A program made the position numbers and the translations under genes. A stretch of 64,000 nucleotides of DNA from Desulfovibrionaceae bacterium. GTDB lineage: Bacteria; Desulfobacterota; Desulfovibrionia; Desulfovibrionales; Desulfovibrionaceae. Under the pieces are notes generated by a model. It saw only the letters and a program-made list of their open reading frames with translations, was not told the origin of the DNA and did not search any database. Shown here piece after piece: positions 15,575 to 24,363 of this stretch (positions are counted from its first letter, which is position 1; every line of letters begins with the position of its first letter). The DNA lies in NCBI GenBank assembly GCA_009783025.1, contig WRHY01000006.1, forward strand, positions 57,661-121,660, written 5' to 3'.

Positions 15575-15988
15575 ATGGAAATATTCTGGCCTGTTGATTT
15601 ACCGCAATGTCCGGCTCTGGCGAACAATACATACGCCAGCGCGAACAATACCGTCATATTCAAAACCGAATACGGCCCCGCGAAGGTGCGGCGGCGTACC
15701 AGTGCGAACATGGGCCGCAGGACGTGGCAGTTCACCTTGAGCCGGGAATTCAAAAACGCCGCTGGGGAAACAGTGGACCAGTTCCGGCTTTTTCTGGATT
15801 TCATGGAAATTACCGAGGGCTTTTCCTTCTGGTTCCCGGATCCGATGAATCAGGCGCAGTATATCAAGGTGCGCTTCGTCTCGGCGTCAGAGGATACCGG
15901 GCAGGAACTTACCCCCTACTATGGCGATTTATGGGCTGTAACCACCCAAGTGGAGGTGTGGCCGCATGCCTACAGAAAGCGTGCTTAG
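15575..15988 (+). CDS. Minor tail protein (lambda gpM-like)
   Basis: A 137-residue protein in the gpM position. It has the aromatic-rich features of this family (TWQFTLSREF, FSFWFPDPMNQAQYIKVRF, WAVTTQVEVW) and is predicted to sit in the tail-tip complex. It starts one base after the tape measure stop and overlaps the next gene by 23 bases. Confidence 0.65.
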   Translation: MEIFWPVDLPQCPALANNTYASANNTVIFKTEYGPAKVRRRTSANMGRRTWQFTLSREFKNAAGETVDQFRLFLDFMEITEGFSFWFPDPMNQAQYIKVRFVSASEDTGQELTPYYGDLWAVTTQVEVWPHAYRKRA

Positions 15989-16514
15989 TTCCGATTTCAA
16001 GCGCATCACGCTGGCCTCGGAGACGGAAGAGGTTATCGTCGCCCTTTTGGAAATCAGCCATCCTGACCTTGTGGCGCCTATCCGCATCTCGTCCGACATG
16101 ACCGAGATCAAGGAATATGACGAGGGCAGCGGCGATCCTATCTATATCACCCGGCATCAGGGGAAAGAATTTATCGCCATGCCGTTCTCGTTCACGCCGC
16201 CGGGCACGCCGGAAGACGGCAAGATGCCGCAGGCCAAGCTGACCGTGGGGGTGCATCCGAAAATCATCCAGGGCATACGCGATATTCACGACCGGCTGAC
16301 GCTGAAGGTGGTGCTGGTGTATGCCTCTGACCCGGACGTGATTGTGGGCAGTATTCCGCAGTTACAGCTTGAGAGTGTGGATTATGACGCGGCCAGCATT
16401 ACGGCAACGCTGGGCTTCAAGCACTTCCTTAACTCTCCGGTCCCGGTGAAGAAGTTTGTGCCGTCGCTTTTCCCCGGCCTTTTTAAACACAGTGTGAGTG
16501 GCCATGCAACGTAA
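15966..16514 (+). CDS. Minor tail protein (lambda gpL-like, DUF1833)
   Basis: A 182-residue protein with the DUF1833/gpL pattern: LLEISHPDLVAPIRISSD near residue 27, a beta-rich centre (FIAMPFSFTPPG) and SIPQLQLESVDYDAASITATL. It forms part of the tail-tip hub. In lambda gpL binds an iron-sulfur cluster through four C-terminal cysteines; none is visible here. It overlaps both neighbours. Confidence 0.7.
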   Translation: MPTESVLSSDFKRITLASETEEVIVALLEISHPDLVAPIRISSDMTEIKEYDEGSGDPIYITRHQGKEFIAMPFSFTPPGTPEDGKMPQAKLTVGVHPKIIQGIRDIHDRLTLKVVLVYASDPDVIVGSIPQLQLESVDYDAASITATLGFKHFLNSPVPVKKFVPSLFPGLFKHSVSGHAT

Positions 16515-16947
16515 CAACTGGACGGACAGATATATCGGCATTCCTTTCAAGGAGGGCGGGCGCGATTTTGCGGGCTGCGATTGCGGCGGCTTGGCGCTGC
16601 TTGTGTTGCGTGAGGAGTGCGGTGTGCGGGCGTTGGACTTCACGGAATATGAGAAGCTCGATTTCGCGGCCATGCCGGGGTACGCAAAGCTCGGACGCGG
16701 CATTGAGGGCTTGATGGAGAAAGAATGGGCCGTTGTTCACGATGCAATTCCTTTTGACCTGGTGCGCTTTTACCACGGCCGGTATCCGTGCCATGTGGGC
16801 ATCTGGGCCGGGCATGGCAACGCCTTTTTGCATGTGGATGAAGCCGGGAAGTTCAGCCGGTTGACCAGCATGACGGATATGGCATGGGGCAAGCGGTTTT
16901 TTGAATTCAGAAGGCATCAAACGCTGATGCAGAGAGGTGCGGCATGA
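16504..16947 (+). CDS. Tail-tip NlpC/P60 peptidase (lambda gpK-like)
   Basis: A 147-residue protein. The cysteine peptidase motif is GCDCGGLALL (catalytic Cys near residue 25) with a His in HVGIWAGHGNAFLHV. In lambda-like phages gpK cuts peptidoglycan cross-bridges during DNA injection. GTG 16498 is an alternative start. It overlaps the L-like gene by 11 bases, and its stop overlaps the start of the J-like gene (ATGA). Confidence 0.8.
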   Translation: MQRNNWTDRYIGIPFKEGGRDFAGCDCGGLALLVLREECGVRALDFTEYEKLDFAAMPGYAKLGRGIEGLMEKEWAVVHDAIPFDLVRFYHGRYPCHVGIWAGHGNAFLHVDEAGKFSRLTSMTDMAWGKRFFEFRRHQTLMQRGAA

Positions 16948-19900
16948 CAAACAATCCGCCAAAACTGCATTTCCGGCCGGACCAGTTTCGCACGGAAAGC
17001 GCTGAACTGGATCTGGCCTCTGACGTAACGCTGCTCGCGGCCGTTCGTAAATGCTTCCGGGAGTCCGGCTACAAGAGCATGCCGCGCGGGTGCGCAATCT
17101 TTGTGTCTGACGATGGCAGCAGCGCTCCTTATGAAGTTCCGCGCAAGCAGTGGGACAGCTTTATCATCCGCCACGGCATGAAAATCATGGTGACCGCTCC
17201 CAAGACCAGGGGCGGCGGTGGCGGCGGGAAGAATCCGTTGAATACGATTTTGTCCGTTGTTGTCGTGGTTATCTCTGCGTTGATGATTTGGAATCCAATG
17301 GGATGGGCAGGCTTGAGCGCAGTGGCTTTTGGAACAGGAGCATCAGCGGTTACATGGGGGGCAATAGCTGGCGCAGCCGTCATGATGGGCGGCATGCTTT
17401 TAGTCAACGCCATCGCGCCCATGGCCAAGCCGAAACTCAGCGCTTCAGCCCAGGAACAGCCGGAAAAAGCCTGGTCCCTGGACGGCGTGCGCAACCGGGC
17501 GGCGTTATACGAGGCCGTTCCTTTGCCGCTCGGCAAGGTGCGCTTCGCTCCGCGCCATTTTGCCGCGCCCTATACCTACCTGAGCGGAAAAGACCAGTAT
17601 GCCCGCTATCTCTTCGGGGTCATGGGGCATAACAGGGTGTCGCAACTGCGCATTGGCGACACGCCCATCTCTCAATTTCGCGGCGTGCGGGCCAATGTGT
17701 ATGAAAAATGGCAGGGGCAGGGCTTCGAGTTTTTTCCGGCCGCCGTGTTTCAAGAGAATCTCGGCGTAACCCTTACCCAGGCCAGCGGCTGGCATACGCG
17801 CACCACGTCTCAGAATACCGTGGAAATCCAGTGGGAAATCCACCTGATGCGCGGTCTTGTGCGTATCGAAAAAAACGGAAAGAGGCATGCGCATAGCGTG
17901 ACTTTCCGGGCCGAGATCAGTGAGGCCGGGGCAAACAACTGGCGCGGGGTTTTCGGGACCGCCTGGACCAACGGCGGCAATTTTGCCGCGCCGACAAACG
18001 AGCGGACAACCAATATTTACAGCACACCCGCGGGAGCGCTGACCTTATCGAGCGCGGGCTCCTGGTGGGTGGGAAGCGTAAGGCATGTGCTGCGGGAGAA
18101 CATTGTCTATGGCGGCAGCGATTGGTGGGGAGACTATACAGTAAGCTATAGTAATGATTACTTCGTGTCAAAAAATCCCGAGTTTTCCGGGAATATTGCC
18201 GTTGCGGGCAATATCATCCAGGTAAGCGCCGGGTCGTTGAATCTCGGCAACATAACCATCACGGAACAAACGGTAAGTCCCATCCGCAGAGGCTACAGCG
18301 TCCGCGTTCCTGAAGGCCAGTACGACTTCAGAATCATCCGGACCAGCGCTGATTCCAATCCCAATGATACTGAAAACACCTGGCTGGATGATTCGACCTG
18401 GCCCGTGCTCAAGTCCGTCCGGTCCGGGCCGGTGCTGAAATATGAGGGAACGCCGTACACGATAGTTGAACTGGAGATTATGGCTACGGATCAGTTGAAC
18501 GGCCATGTGGACGAGTTCAATGCCGTGTACGAAAGCTACTGCCCGGTCCCGCGCAATGGCGTGTGGTATCAGGAGCCGAGCAATAACCCGGCATCGCTGT
18601 GCCTCATGCTGGCGACCGGGGCCAATATCGGCGAGCCCGTTGCCATGTCCGAGATGGACGTTGCCGCGTGGCAGGGGTTTTATCAGTGGTGTGAAGCGCA
18701 CGGCTGGCGGTACAATGCCGTCCAGTCCTCACAGGTCATGGCCGGTGAGCTCATGCACGGCATACTCTCGGCCGCCCGCGCTTCATTCAGTTTGCGCGAC
18801 GGGCTGTTCAGCGTGGTATGGGATGCGCCGGACAAGCCGGTTGCCTATCCCTACGGCCCGCGCAACTCCTGGAACTTCAAGGCCAGCAAGGCCTTTGTGA
18901 AAGAGCGGGTCCATGCCTTGCGCTACCGCTTTCTCAATGAAACCCGCGATTATCAGGAAGACGAGCGCCTGGTGTATGCTGACGGGTACGACGGCAGAAA
19001 CGCCGTGCATATCCTTGAGGCCGAGCAGGACGGCGTAACCAATCCCGGCCTTGTCTGGAAGCACGGCAGGCTCAGGCTGGCCGATTCCATATGGCGGCCT
19101 GAAGTGTATGAGCTCAGCACGGATTTTTCCTATCTGTGCGTGCAAAAGGGCGACCGGATATCCGTAACCCATGACGTGCCGATGTGGGGTCTCCGGCAGG
19201 CGCGGATTCTGGACCTTGCCTATGCCGCCTTTGACTTTGCGGACATGAACCAGGCCGCCTTGCTTGCCCTGGCCAACAGCCGCAAGAATGACATCCGGCC
19301 CGGCATGGCCACGCCCGAATGGACGGACTGGCTTGAGAGCATGGACGCGGAAGAACTGCGGGACATGCTTGAGGATTCCGGCATCCGCGACACCAGCCTG
19401 GTCGAGGCTGTGTTCATTGACGATCATGTGAGCATGGAATCCGGCAAGTCCTATGCCTTCAAATACTTCCAGGCAGGCGGGCAACCGCTGGTGTATTCCG
19501 TTGAAGCGGAAGACGGGACATTCAATACCCTGCGCCTGGCCGTGGCCATCCCGGCCATGCAGGCGCCGCTTCCGGACGGGCTTATCCACTTCGGCGAGGC
19601 GGGACGGGAAACGCACGACGGTATTGTGACCGATATCCAGACCCTGGACAATCTGTGCGCGAAAATCATCTTCCAGGATTATTCCGCTGACAAAATATAC
19701 CAGGCCCTTACCGGACCCATACCGCCCTGGGACAGCGATATCAGCACGGAATCGCGCTGGCAGCTTGGCCGGCCCGCCGCGCCGGTTATTACCGGAATTG
19801 AGACGGACGAGTATGTTCTGCTCAGGCTGGCTGACGGCACTCTTGTGCCGCGCATCCAGGTTGCGTTCTCCCTTGTTGAACGCAAAGACGTGGTGGTGAG

Positions 19901-21239
19901 CCAGGTCCGGGTTGAGTTCAGGGAAAAGGATTCCGGCGCGGCCTGGAAAGAGGGCGGGTCGGTCAGTCCTGAGACAGGCTTTGTGTTTGCCGAAGGTGTG
20001 GAGGAACTGGTTGAATACGAGGTCAGGCTCCATGCGGTGTCAAATCTTGGCGTTGTCTCCAACTATTCAGCGGTATTCACCACCATCGTCATAGGCCGCA
20101 CCACGCCGCCGCCGCCGCCCGTTTCTTTGCAGCTTGACGGCACCCGTCTGTGGTGGGAAATGCCCGCGGACTTTCCCATTGACGTGCGCGGCTGGGAGGT
20201 CTGGATCGGCTTCGATGAGCAGGATCTGTTCGGCTATGCGCTGCAAGTCACCTCGCCTTTTGTCATTGACATGGAATTCGACATTGCCCCCTGGTTCGGC
20301 TGGGCTCGCCGCGCCTGGGTGCGCAGCATTGACGACTTGGGGCTTACGTCTACACCCATCAGCATAGCCTTCAATCTGGGCGATGTTCCTGTTGCCAACG
20401 TGGTCTGGGAAGTGCTCGAGGGGGCGGAGCGCAAATGGCCGGGCAGGCCCACGCTGACCGGGGGTTCCTACCTGCCAAGCATGGGCCTGATATCTTCAAC
20501 CGGCCGTCCGATGTGGGGGCATATTGAACATACGGACAGCGTTCCCATGTGGGCGGATGAATCGCTGTGGGGCGATGCCGCCATGTGGGCGGGATACGCC
20601 GTTTTCCTGGGCTATCCCATGTGGGGTGACGAGCCCATGTGGGGCGGCGAGTATCGCAGCATGGTTTATACGACTTCGCTTGTTGTGCCGCCCGAAGCGG
20701 ACGTGTGCGATCTGAAAATTGAAATCGTGATGCCTTACGGGGAGCTCGCCTCAGTGGAGTTTGCTTTTGCCGCGTCCTATCCGGCTTGGGGTGACGAGCC
20801 CATGTGGGGGGACCTGCGCTGGGACGGCATAGGGCAAATGACGGACTGGCAGCCCATGCGCAACAGCATCCCGGTGCGGGCCGGACAGCTTATCTTGCTG
20901 CGCGTGACAACGGCCTCCACCAGTGAAGCCAATATCGCGGAAATCATCTGGGGCTTTGATGTGGAAGACGCGGAGCTTTCCGTCAGCGGCCTGTTCATTC
21001 CGGCATCCGGCATCCGCGTTCCGGTCCCGGAAAAACATTTCAGATGGGTAAAAGTGGTCAACATGACCATGCAGTTCACGCAAGAATACCCGGAAGCCTT
21101 TTCCGCCGGGTGGCTTGACAGGGGCATTATCACTGACGGCTTCGTTACCGAAGGGCCGCTCGTGCAATGCAAAACTTCACAAAACATGCTTACCGCGGGG
21201 GTCGCCGACGTGATCCTCCAGGGGGCCAAAGGAGTATGA
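16944..21239 (+). CDS. Central tail fibre / host specificity protein (lambda gpJ-like)
   Basis: A 1431-residue protein. The N-terminal ~190 residues include an I-like stretch with a hydrophobic pair of segments (LSVVVVVISALMIW, AGAAVMMGGMLLVNAI) and then the J hub domains (RNRAALYEAVPLPLGKVRF, PFRGVRANVY-like region). The middle matches the J tail-attachment region and later fibronectin-like segments. Near residues 1190-1300 it has at least seven Trp repeats such as PMWGDEPMWGGEY. Lambda encodes gpI and gpJ separately; here an I-like part appears fused to the J N-terminus. It contacts the receptor or carries the fibre at 21242. Confidence 0.85.
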   Translation: MTNNPPKLHFRPDQFRTESAELDLASDVTLLAAVRKCFRESGYKSMPRGCAIFVSDDGSSAPYEVPRKQWDSFIIRHGMKIMVTAPKTRGGGGGGKNPLNTILSVVVVVISALMIWNPMGWAGLSAVAFGTGASAVTWGAIAGAAVMMGGMLLVNAIAPMAKPKLSASAQEQPEKAWSLDGVRNRAALYEAVPLPLGKVRFAPRHFAAPYTYLSGKDQYARYLFGVMGHNRVSQLRIGDTPISQFRGVRANVYEKWQGQGFEFFPAAVFQENLGVTLTQASGWHTRTTSQNTVEIQWEIHLMRGLVRIEKNGKRHAHSVTFRAEISEAGANNWRGVFGTAWTNGGNFAAPTNERTTNIYSTPAGALTLSSAGSWWVGSVRHVLRENIVYGGSDWWGDYTVSYSNDYFVSKNPEFSGNIAVAGNIIQVSAGSLNLGNITITEQTVSPIRRGYSVRVPEGQYDFRIIRTSADSNPNDTENTWLDDSTWPVLKSVRSGPVLKYEGTPYTIVELEIMATDQLNGHVDEFNAVYESYCPVPRNGVWYQEPSNNPASLCLMLATGANIGEPVAMSEMDVAAWQGFYQWCEAHGWRYNAVQSSQVMAGELMHGILSAARASFSLRDGLFSVVWDAPDKPVAYPYGPRNSWNFKASKAFVKERVHALRYRFLNETRDYQEDERLVYADGYDGRNAVHILEAEQDGVTNPGLVWKHGRLRLADSIWRPEVYELSTDFSYLCVQKGDRISVTHDVPMWGLRQARILDLAYAAFDFADMNQAALLALANSRKNDIRPGMATPEWTDWLESMDAEELRDMLEDSGIRDTSLVEAVFIDDHVSMESGKSYAFKYFQAGGQPLVYSVEAEDGTFNTLRLAVAIPAMQAPLPDGLIHFGEAGRETHDGIVTDIQTLDNLCAKIIFQDYSADKIYQALTGPIPPWDSDISTESRWQLGRPAAPVITGIETDEYVLLRLADGTLVPRIQVAFSLVERKDVVVSQVRVEFREKDSGAAWKEGGSVSPETGFVFAEGVEELVEYEVRLHAVSNLGVVSNYSAVFTTIVIGRTTPPPPPVSLQLDGTRLWWEMPADFPIDVRGWEVWIGFDEQDLFGYALQVTSPFVIDMEFDIAPWFGWARRAWVRSIDDLGLTSTPISIAFNLGDVPVANVVWEVLEGAERKWPGRPTLTGGSYLPSMGLISSTGRPMWGHIEHTDSVPMWADESLWGDAAMWAGYAVFLGYPMWGDEPMWGGEYRSMVYTTSLVVPPEADVCDLKIEIVMPYGELASVEFAFAASYPAWGDEPMWGDLRWDGIGQMTDWQPMRNSIPVRAGQLILLRVTTASTSEANIAEIIWGFDVEDAELSVSGLFIPASGIRVPVPEKHFRWVKVVNMTMQFTQEYPEAFSAGWLDRGIITDGFVTEGPLVQCKTSQNMLTAGVADVILQGAKGV

Positions 21240-21241
21240 CA

Positions 21242-22711
21242 ATGGCAGATTTTCCCAATCCGGACTTCCTTTTCCCGGAAAATGACCCGACATTTTTGCA
21301 GTCCATGGCCCGGCCCATGATGCGTAACTGGCAGGAAGCCACCATGCAGATGCCCGGCGCGCGCCCCACGGCCACCTTCGGCATCATGAACGATACGCTT
21401 CGACCCACGCAAGCCTCGTGCCGGGTGGACACCGAAGGCGGAGCCCCGGCCGACGACCTCAAAATAATCATGACCGACGGCATTCATGACGGCGCGGAAC
21501 TGTATCTGTTTGCCGCGCATGAAGGCCGTATAGTTACGGTGGTGCATAATCCGGTGGCTTTGAACGGCATCTCGCTTGACGGCGGGAGAAGCAAAACGCT
21601 TTCGCCCGCGAGCTTTCTGCGCCTCAAGCGCGAGGGGAACTTCTGGGTGGAGATGGTGGACGGCAATGCGGTCGGCGGTAGCGGCGTGCCCCTCTTCACC
21701 CGCATATTCTCCGCCTCGGACCAATCCGAAGAAGGCTTCCTGCGTCTCGACATCGACAACGGCCCGCTTTCCCGCACCGCCTTCCCCCAAGCCTGGGCGA
21801 AACTGGCCCAGATGGCAACGGACGGCAGCCCGCAGGTTTTGACGGAAAGCGCCTGGCAAGCCGATGTTGCCGCGCGTGGCTTCTGTGACAAGTTCAGTAC
21901 CGGGGATGGCGCGGGGACGTTTCGGGTGCCGTTTGTGCCTCTACATCATTGGTATGGGACAACGCGGGTGGGGGGGCTGATTAAGAGAGTCACTATTCCG
22001 GCAGCAGTGGGATCGACAGTTGTATATACTGAATTGATGCAAAATGACTGTTGTGTAGTAGCGGTAGCTGTATCTACAGAAATTAACGGGTATATAAGCA
22101 TAACAGCCGATAGTACGGGGGTGAGTAGTTCAATGGCTGGAGCTACTGGTATGAATGTAATCTCATCCCTGTATGTCAGAAAAGGCCAGACTCTTAAAGT
22201 TAGTGGCTTTAATACCAGGGCTACAGACCATCCGGCTCATGGCGTGCTCATTTACCACGCCTCCGCCCCCCTCGAATACCCTCTGCTCAAGATGTATGGA
22301 ACCGTCACTGATGCCGGGGAAGTGAACATCGGGGAATTGGTGCAGCAGACTACGGCACTTGGTGGCCAAGTGGAAAGCAATGCCAGCTTTTCGACTGCGG
22401 AGCAGTGGACTGGCGGGTATTGGATTGACGGGAAGAAGATTTATCGGAAGGTGGTAAACTTAGGCAGTGGCCCTAACGTGGCATCAAAAAGCGTACCACA
22501 TGGCATCTCTAGCATTGACCACATTATATATTTGGAAGCCACTTTCAGAGCAATCACAACCATACACCCAACTCCATTAGCAACATCGGCTACTTCCATG
22601 TCAGATATATATGAGAATGGGGCAGGTAGTCTTGTGTGGCGGTCTACAATGAATACATCCGCTTATGACCGCTGTTTTGCCATTATTCAATACACTTGCA
22701 CGAATCGCTAA
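21242..22711 (+). CDS. Tail fibre protein with variable receptor-binding tip
   Basis: A 489-residue protein. The ATG at 21242 has AAAGGAG about 8 bases upstream; an ATG at 21236 overlaps the J stop. Residues 1-~230 are GC-rich like the other tail genes and include a collar-like segment (SGVPLFTRIFSASDQSEEG, FPQAWAKLAQMA). From about nt 21950 the codons become AT-rich, and the C-terminal ~105 residues resemble the separate gene at 11539-11994. The composition break suggests a horizontally exchanged tip. Confidence 0.8.
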   Translation: MADFPNPDFLFPENDPTFLQSMARPMMRNWQEATMQMPGARPTATFGIMNDTLRPTQASCRVDTEGGAPADDLKIIMTDGIHDGAELYLFAAHEGRIVTVVHNPVALNGISLDGGRSKTLSPASFLRLKREGNFWVEMVDGNAVGGSGVPLFTRIFSASDQSEEGFLRLDIDNGPLSRTAFPQAWAKLAQMATDGSPQVLTESAWQADVAARGFCDKFSTGDGAGTFRVPFVPLHHWYGTTRVGGLIKRVTIPAAVGSTVVYTELMQNDCCVVAVAVSTEINGYISITADSTGVSSSMAGATGMNVISSLYVRKGQTLKVSGFNTRATDHPAHGVLIYHASAPLEYPLLKMYGTVTDAGEVNIGELVQQTTALGGQVESNASFSTAEQWTGGYWIDGKKIYRKVVNLGSGPNVASKSVPHGISSIDHIIYLEATFRAITTIHPTPLATSATSMSDIYENGAGSLVWRSTMNTSAYDRCFAIIQYTCTNR

Positions 22712-22731
22712 TTTTTTGAGGAGCAATACAT

Positions 22732-23208
22732 ATGCAATTTATCGCAATAAACAACAGCGGCATTTACCAAGGCACTGTCACCGGAATTGAAGGCGACATC
22801 CCCGGCTCCTGGCTTTCCCCTTCCGGCATCAAGGTATCCATGCTTGGCTTGCCGCCCACGGATGAACCCGGCAAATGGCGGGATGACGGCACCGCATGGG
22901 TGGAAGTCACGCCGGAACAAGAACTTGATGCCCTGAAGCAACAATTCACCGCCGCCATTGACGGCTACATGAACCACTTTGCCAAGACCAGGGGATACGA
23001 CTCCATGGCCTCGGCAGCGTCCTATGCCGGGGATGAAGACCCGCAGTTCGATTTGGAAGGCACGTACTGCAAGGCCATGCGGAGCCGAGTGTACAGGGCG
23101 GCGTGGGATATCCTTGACGACGTGGTAGCGGGCAAACGCTCTATGCCGAGCCTGGAAGAGGTCTTCGCGGAACTGCCGGAACTGAAGTGGCCGGAGGAAG
23201 CGGCTTAA
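22732..23208 (+). CDS. Tail fibre assembly-type protein
   Basis: A 158-residue protein 20 bases after the fibre gene, with GAGGAGC upstream. The N-terminal half is beta-rich (AINNSGIYQGTVTGIEG, WRDDGTAWVEV) and the second half is helical (LDALKQQFTAAIDGYMNHFAKTRGYDSM, a DUF4376-like segment). Proteins of this size and place commonly assist fibre trimerisation. It is the last gene of the phage module. Confidence 0.65.
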   Translation: MQFIAINNSGIYQGTVTGIEGDIPGSWLSPSGIKVSMLGLPPTDEPGKWRDDGTAWVEVTPEQELDALKQQFTAAIDGYMNHFAKTRGYDSMASAASYAGDEDPQFDLEGTYCKAMRSRVYRAAWDILDDVVAGKRSMPSLEEVFAELPELKWPEEAA

Positions 23209-23251
23209 ACGCGGCTTCGTCCGCCGCATCAAGGCCATGATAGCCGGGGCT

Positions 23252-23279
23252 GTCTGCCCCGCCGAAAGGCGGGGCAGAC
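23252..23279 (+). terminator. Strong hairpin ending the phage tail operon
   Basis: GTCTGCCCCGCC and GGCGGGGCAGAC pair around a GAAA loop, forming a perfect 12-bp stem. No T tract follows (GCATATATGG), so termination efficiency is uncertain. It lies between the fibre-assembly gene and purC. Confidence 0.55.
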
Positions 23280-23375
23280 GCATATATGGCCCCTCTCGGG
23301 CGCGTCACGCGTCATTGACGGCTTCCTGAGAAACGTTTAAAGCGAATGAGCTTTGAAAAAAAGGAGAGAAGCGTC

Positions 23376-24077
23376 ATGCAACTGGTTTATCGCGGAAAAA
23401 CCAAGGATGTTTACGAAAAGGAACCCGGTTCGCTCCACCTGGTCTTCAGCGATCGGGTCACCAAAAATGACGCCGGGGAGATAGATCCGGGCGGCAACAC
23501 GCTGGCGGAAGAAACCGTGCCCGGTCAGGCGGAAGCCTGTCTGCTCATGACCTCGGCCATTTTTGACGAAATACAGGGGAAGCGGATCGCGTCCACGCAC
23601 ATGATCGGCTATGATCTGGCCTCGCTGTCCATGGATGTGCGCCGGGCCAGGCTGTTTACCCCCGGCCTTGAATGGGTGGCGCGCTGGGTTTGCACCGGCA
23701 GTTTTCTACGCCGCTATGCGATGGTTCCGGGCGTGCGCGACGGCATGGTTCTGCCAAGTCCGGTTTTTGAAATCACCCTGAAAGACGACGCGGCCGGTGA
23801 CCCGCCCATTGTGCCCTCCGCCCTGGTGGCCCTCGGCATCGTGGACGGCAAGGTCATGGATGAACTGTGGGCCAAAAACCAGGCTGTCATGCAGGCCATC
23901 CGGGACATGTTCACGGCTCGCAAGCTGGACTTGTGGGACATCAAGATTGAATGGGGCCTGGATGAAAACGGGCGGCCCCTGCTGATTGATGAAATCTCCC
24001 CCGGATGCTGCCGCGCGTATAAGGCAGGAACCAGGGAACGTGTGCAGGGTCTTGAACTGGCCGGATATTTCCGGTAG
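23376..24077 (+). CDS. purC: Phosphoribosylaminoimidazole-succinocarboxamide synthase
   Basis: A 233-residue protein, the short bacterial SAICAR synthase form. The start ATG (MQLVYRGKTKDVYE) has AAGGAGAG upstream. Family motifs are YRGKTKDVY (nucleotide-binding lysines), the RRYAMVPGVRDG segment and DIKIEWGLDENGRPLLIDEISP (catalytic acidic residues). It catalyses the aspartate ligation step of purine synthesis. The TAG stop lies within the left arm of element E8 (GGTAGCGCC), so the element directly terminates the frame. Confidence 0.95.
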   Translation: MQLVYRGKTKDVYEKEPGSLHLVFSDRVTKNDAGEIDPGGNTLAEETVPGQAEACLLMTSAIFDEIQGKRIASTHMIGYDLASLSMDVRRARLFTPGLEWVARWVCTGSFLRRYAMVPGVRDGMVLPSPVFEITLKDDAAGDPPIVPSALVALGIVDGKVMDELWAKNQAVMQAIRDMFTARKLDLWDIKIEWGLDENGRPLLIDEISPGCCRAYKAGTRERVQGLELAGYFR

Positions 24078-24282
24078 CGCCTCAGTTTGGAGTGATACTT
24101 CGTCAGGCGTCGTTTTTTGCTCCGGTCGAGTACCATAAGAGTACACAGACTCGCCACTTCCTGTGGCTCGCCCTTCGGGCGGGGTCGCATTCGCTCCCCC
24201 GTCCAATTCCGCTATCCTGCGGAATTGTCCCTCCGCAAAAAACTCGCCTTCCTTGTCTGACTCCCAAGCTGAGACACTACCG
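24073..24282. repeat. Palindromic element copy E8 (~209 bp, two internal modules)
   Basis: Arms GGTAGCGCCTCAGTTTGG and CCCAAGCTGAGACACTACC. The interior combines the GTCGAGTACCATAAGAGTAC module (shared with E13 and E14) with the ~80 bp insert (CTCGCCACTTCCTGTGGCTC to CCGCTATCCTGCGGAATTGT) shared with E2, E5 and E15. It lies between convergent purC and lpxC and provides the purC stop. A unit B-like start (GGTAGTGCTTAAGCC) follows directly. Confidence 0.92.
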
Positions 24283-24301
24283 GTAGTGCTTAAGCCGATA
24301 C

Positions 24302-24349
24302 ACCAACGCAAAGAGCCCCGTCATTCATGGCGGGGCTCTTTGCGTTGGT
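24302..24349. terminator. Bidirectional terminator between purC and lpxC
   Basis: ACCAACGCAAAGAGCCCCG and CGGGGCTCTTTGCGTTGGT form a perfect 19-bp stem with a ten-base loop. A short T-rich tract follows on the plus strand. It serves convergent purC (plus) and lpxC (minus). Confidence 0.85.
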
Positions 24350-24363
24350 ATTTTCCAGTTGCT

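Noticed and set aside
18783..20033. A 416-residue minus-strand frame in the tail region
   Set aside because: Antisense to the J-like gene, with low-complexity His/Arg composition typical of shadow frames.
23209..23375. A purine riboswitch upstream of purC
   Set aside because: The only structure seen is the GTCTGCCCCGCC hairpin that ends the tail operon; no purine aptamer pattern is visible.
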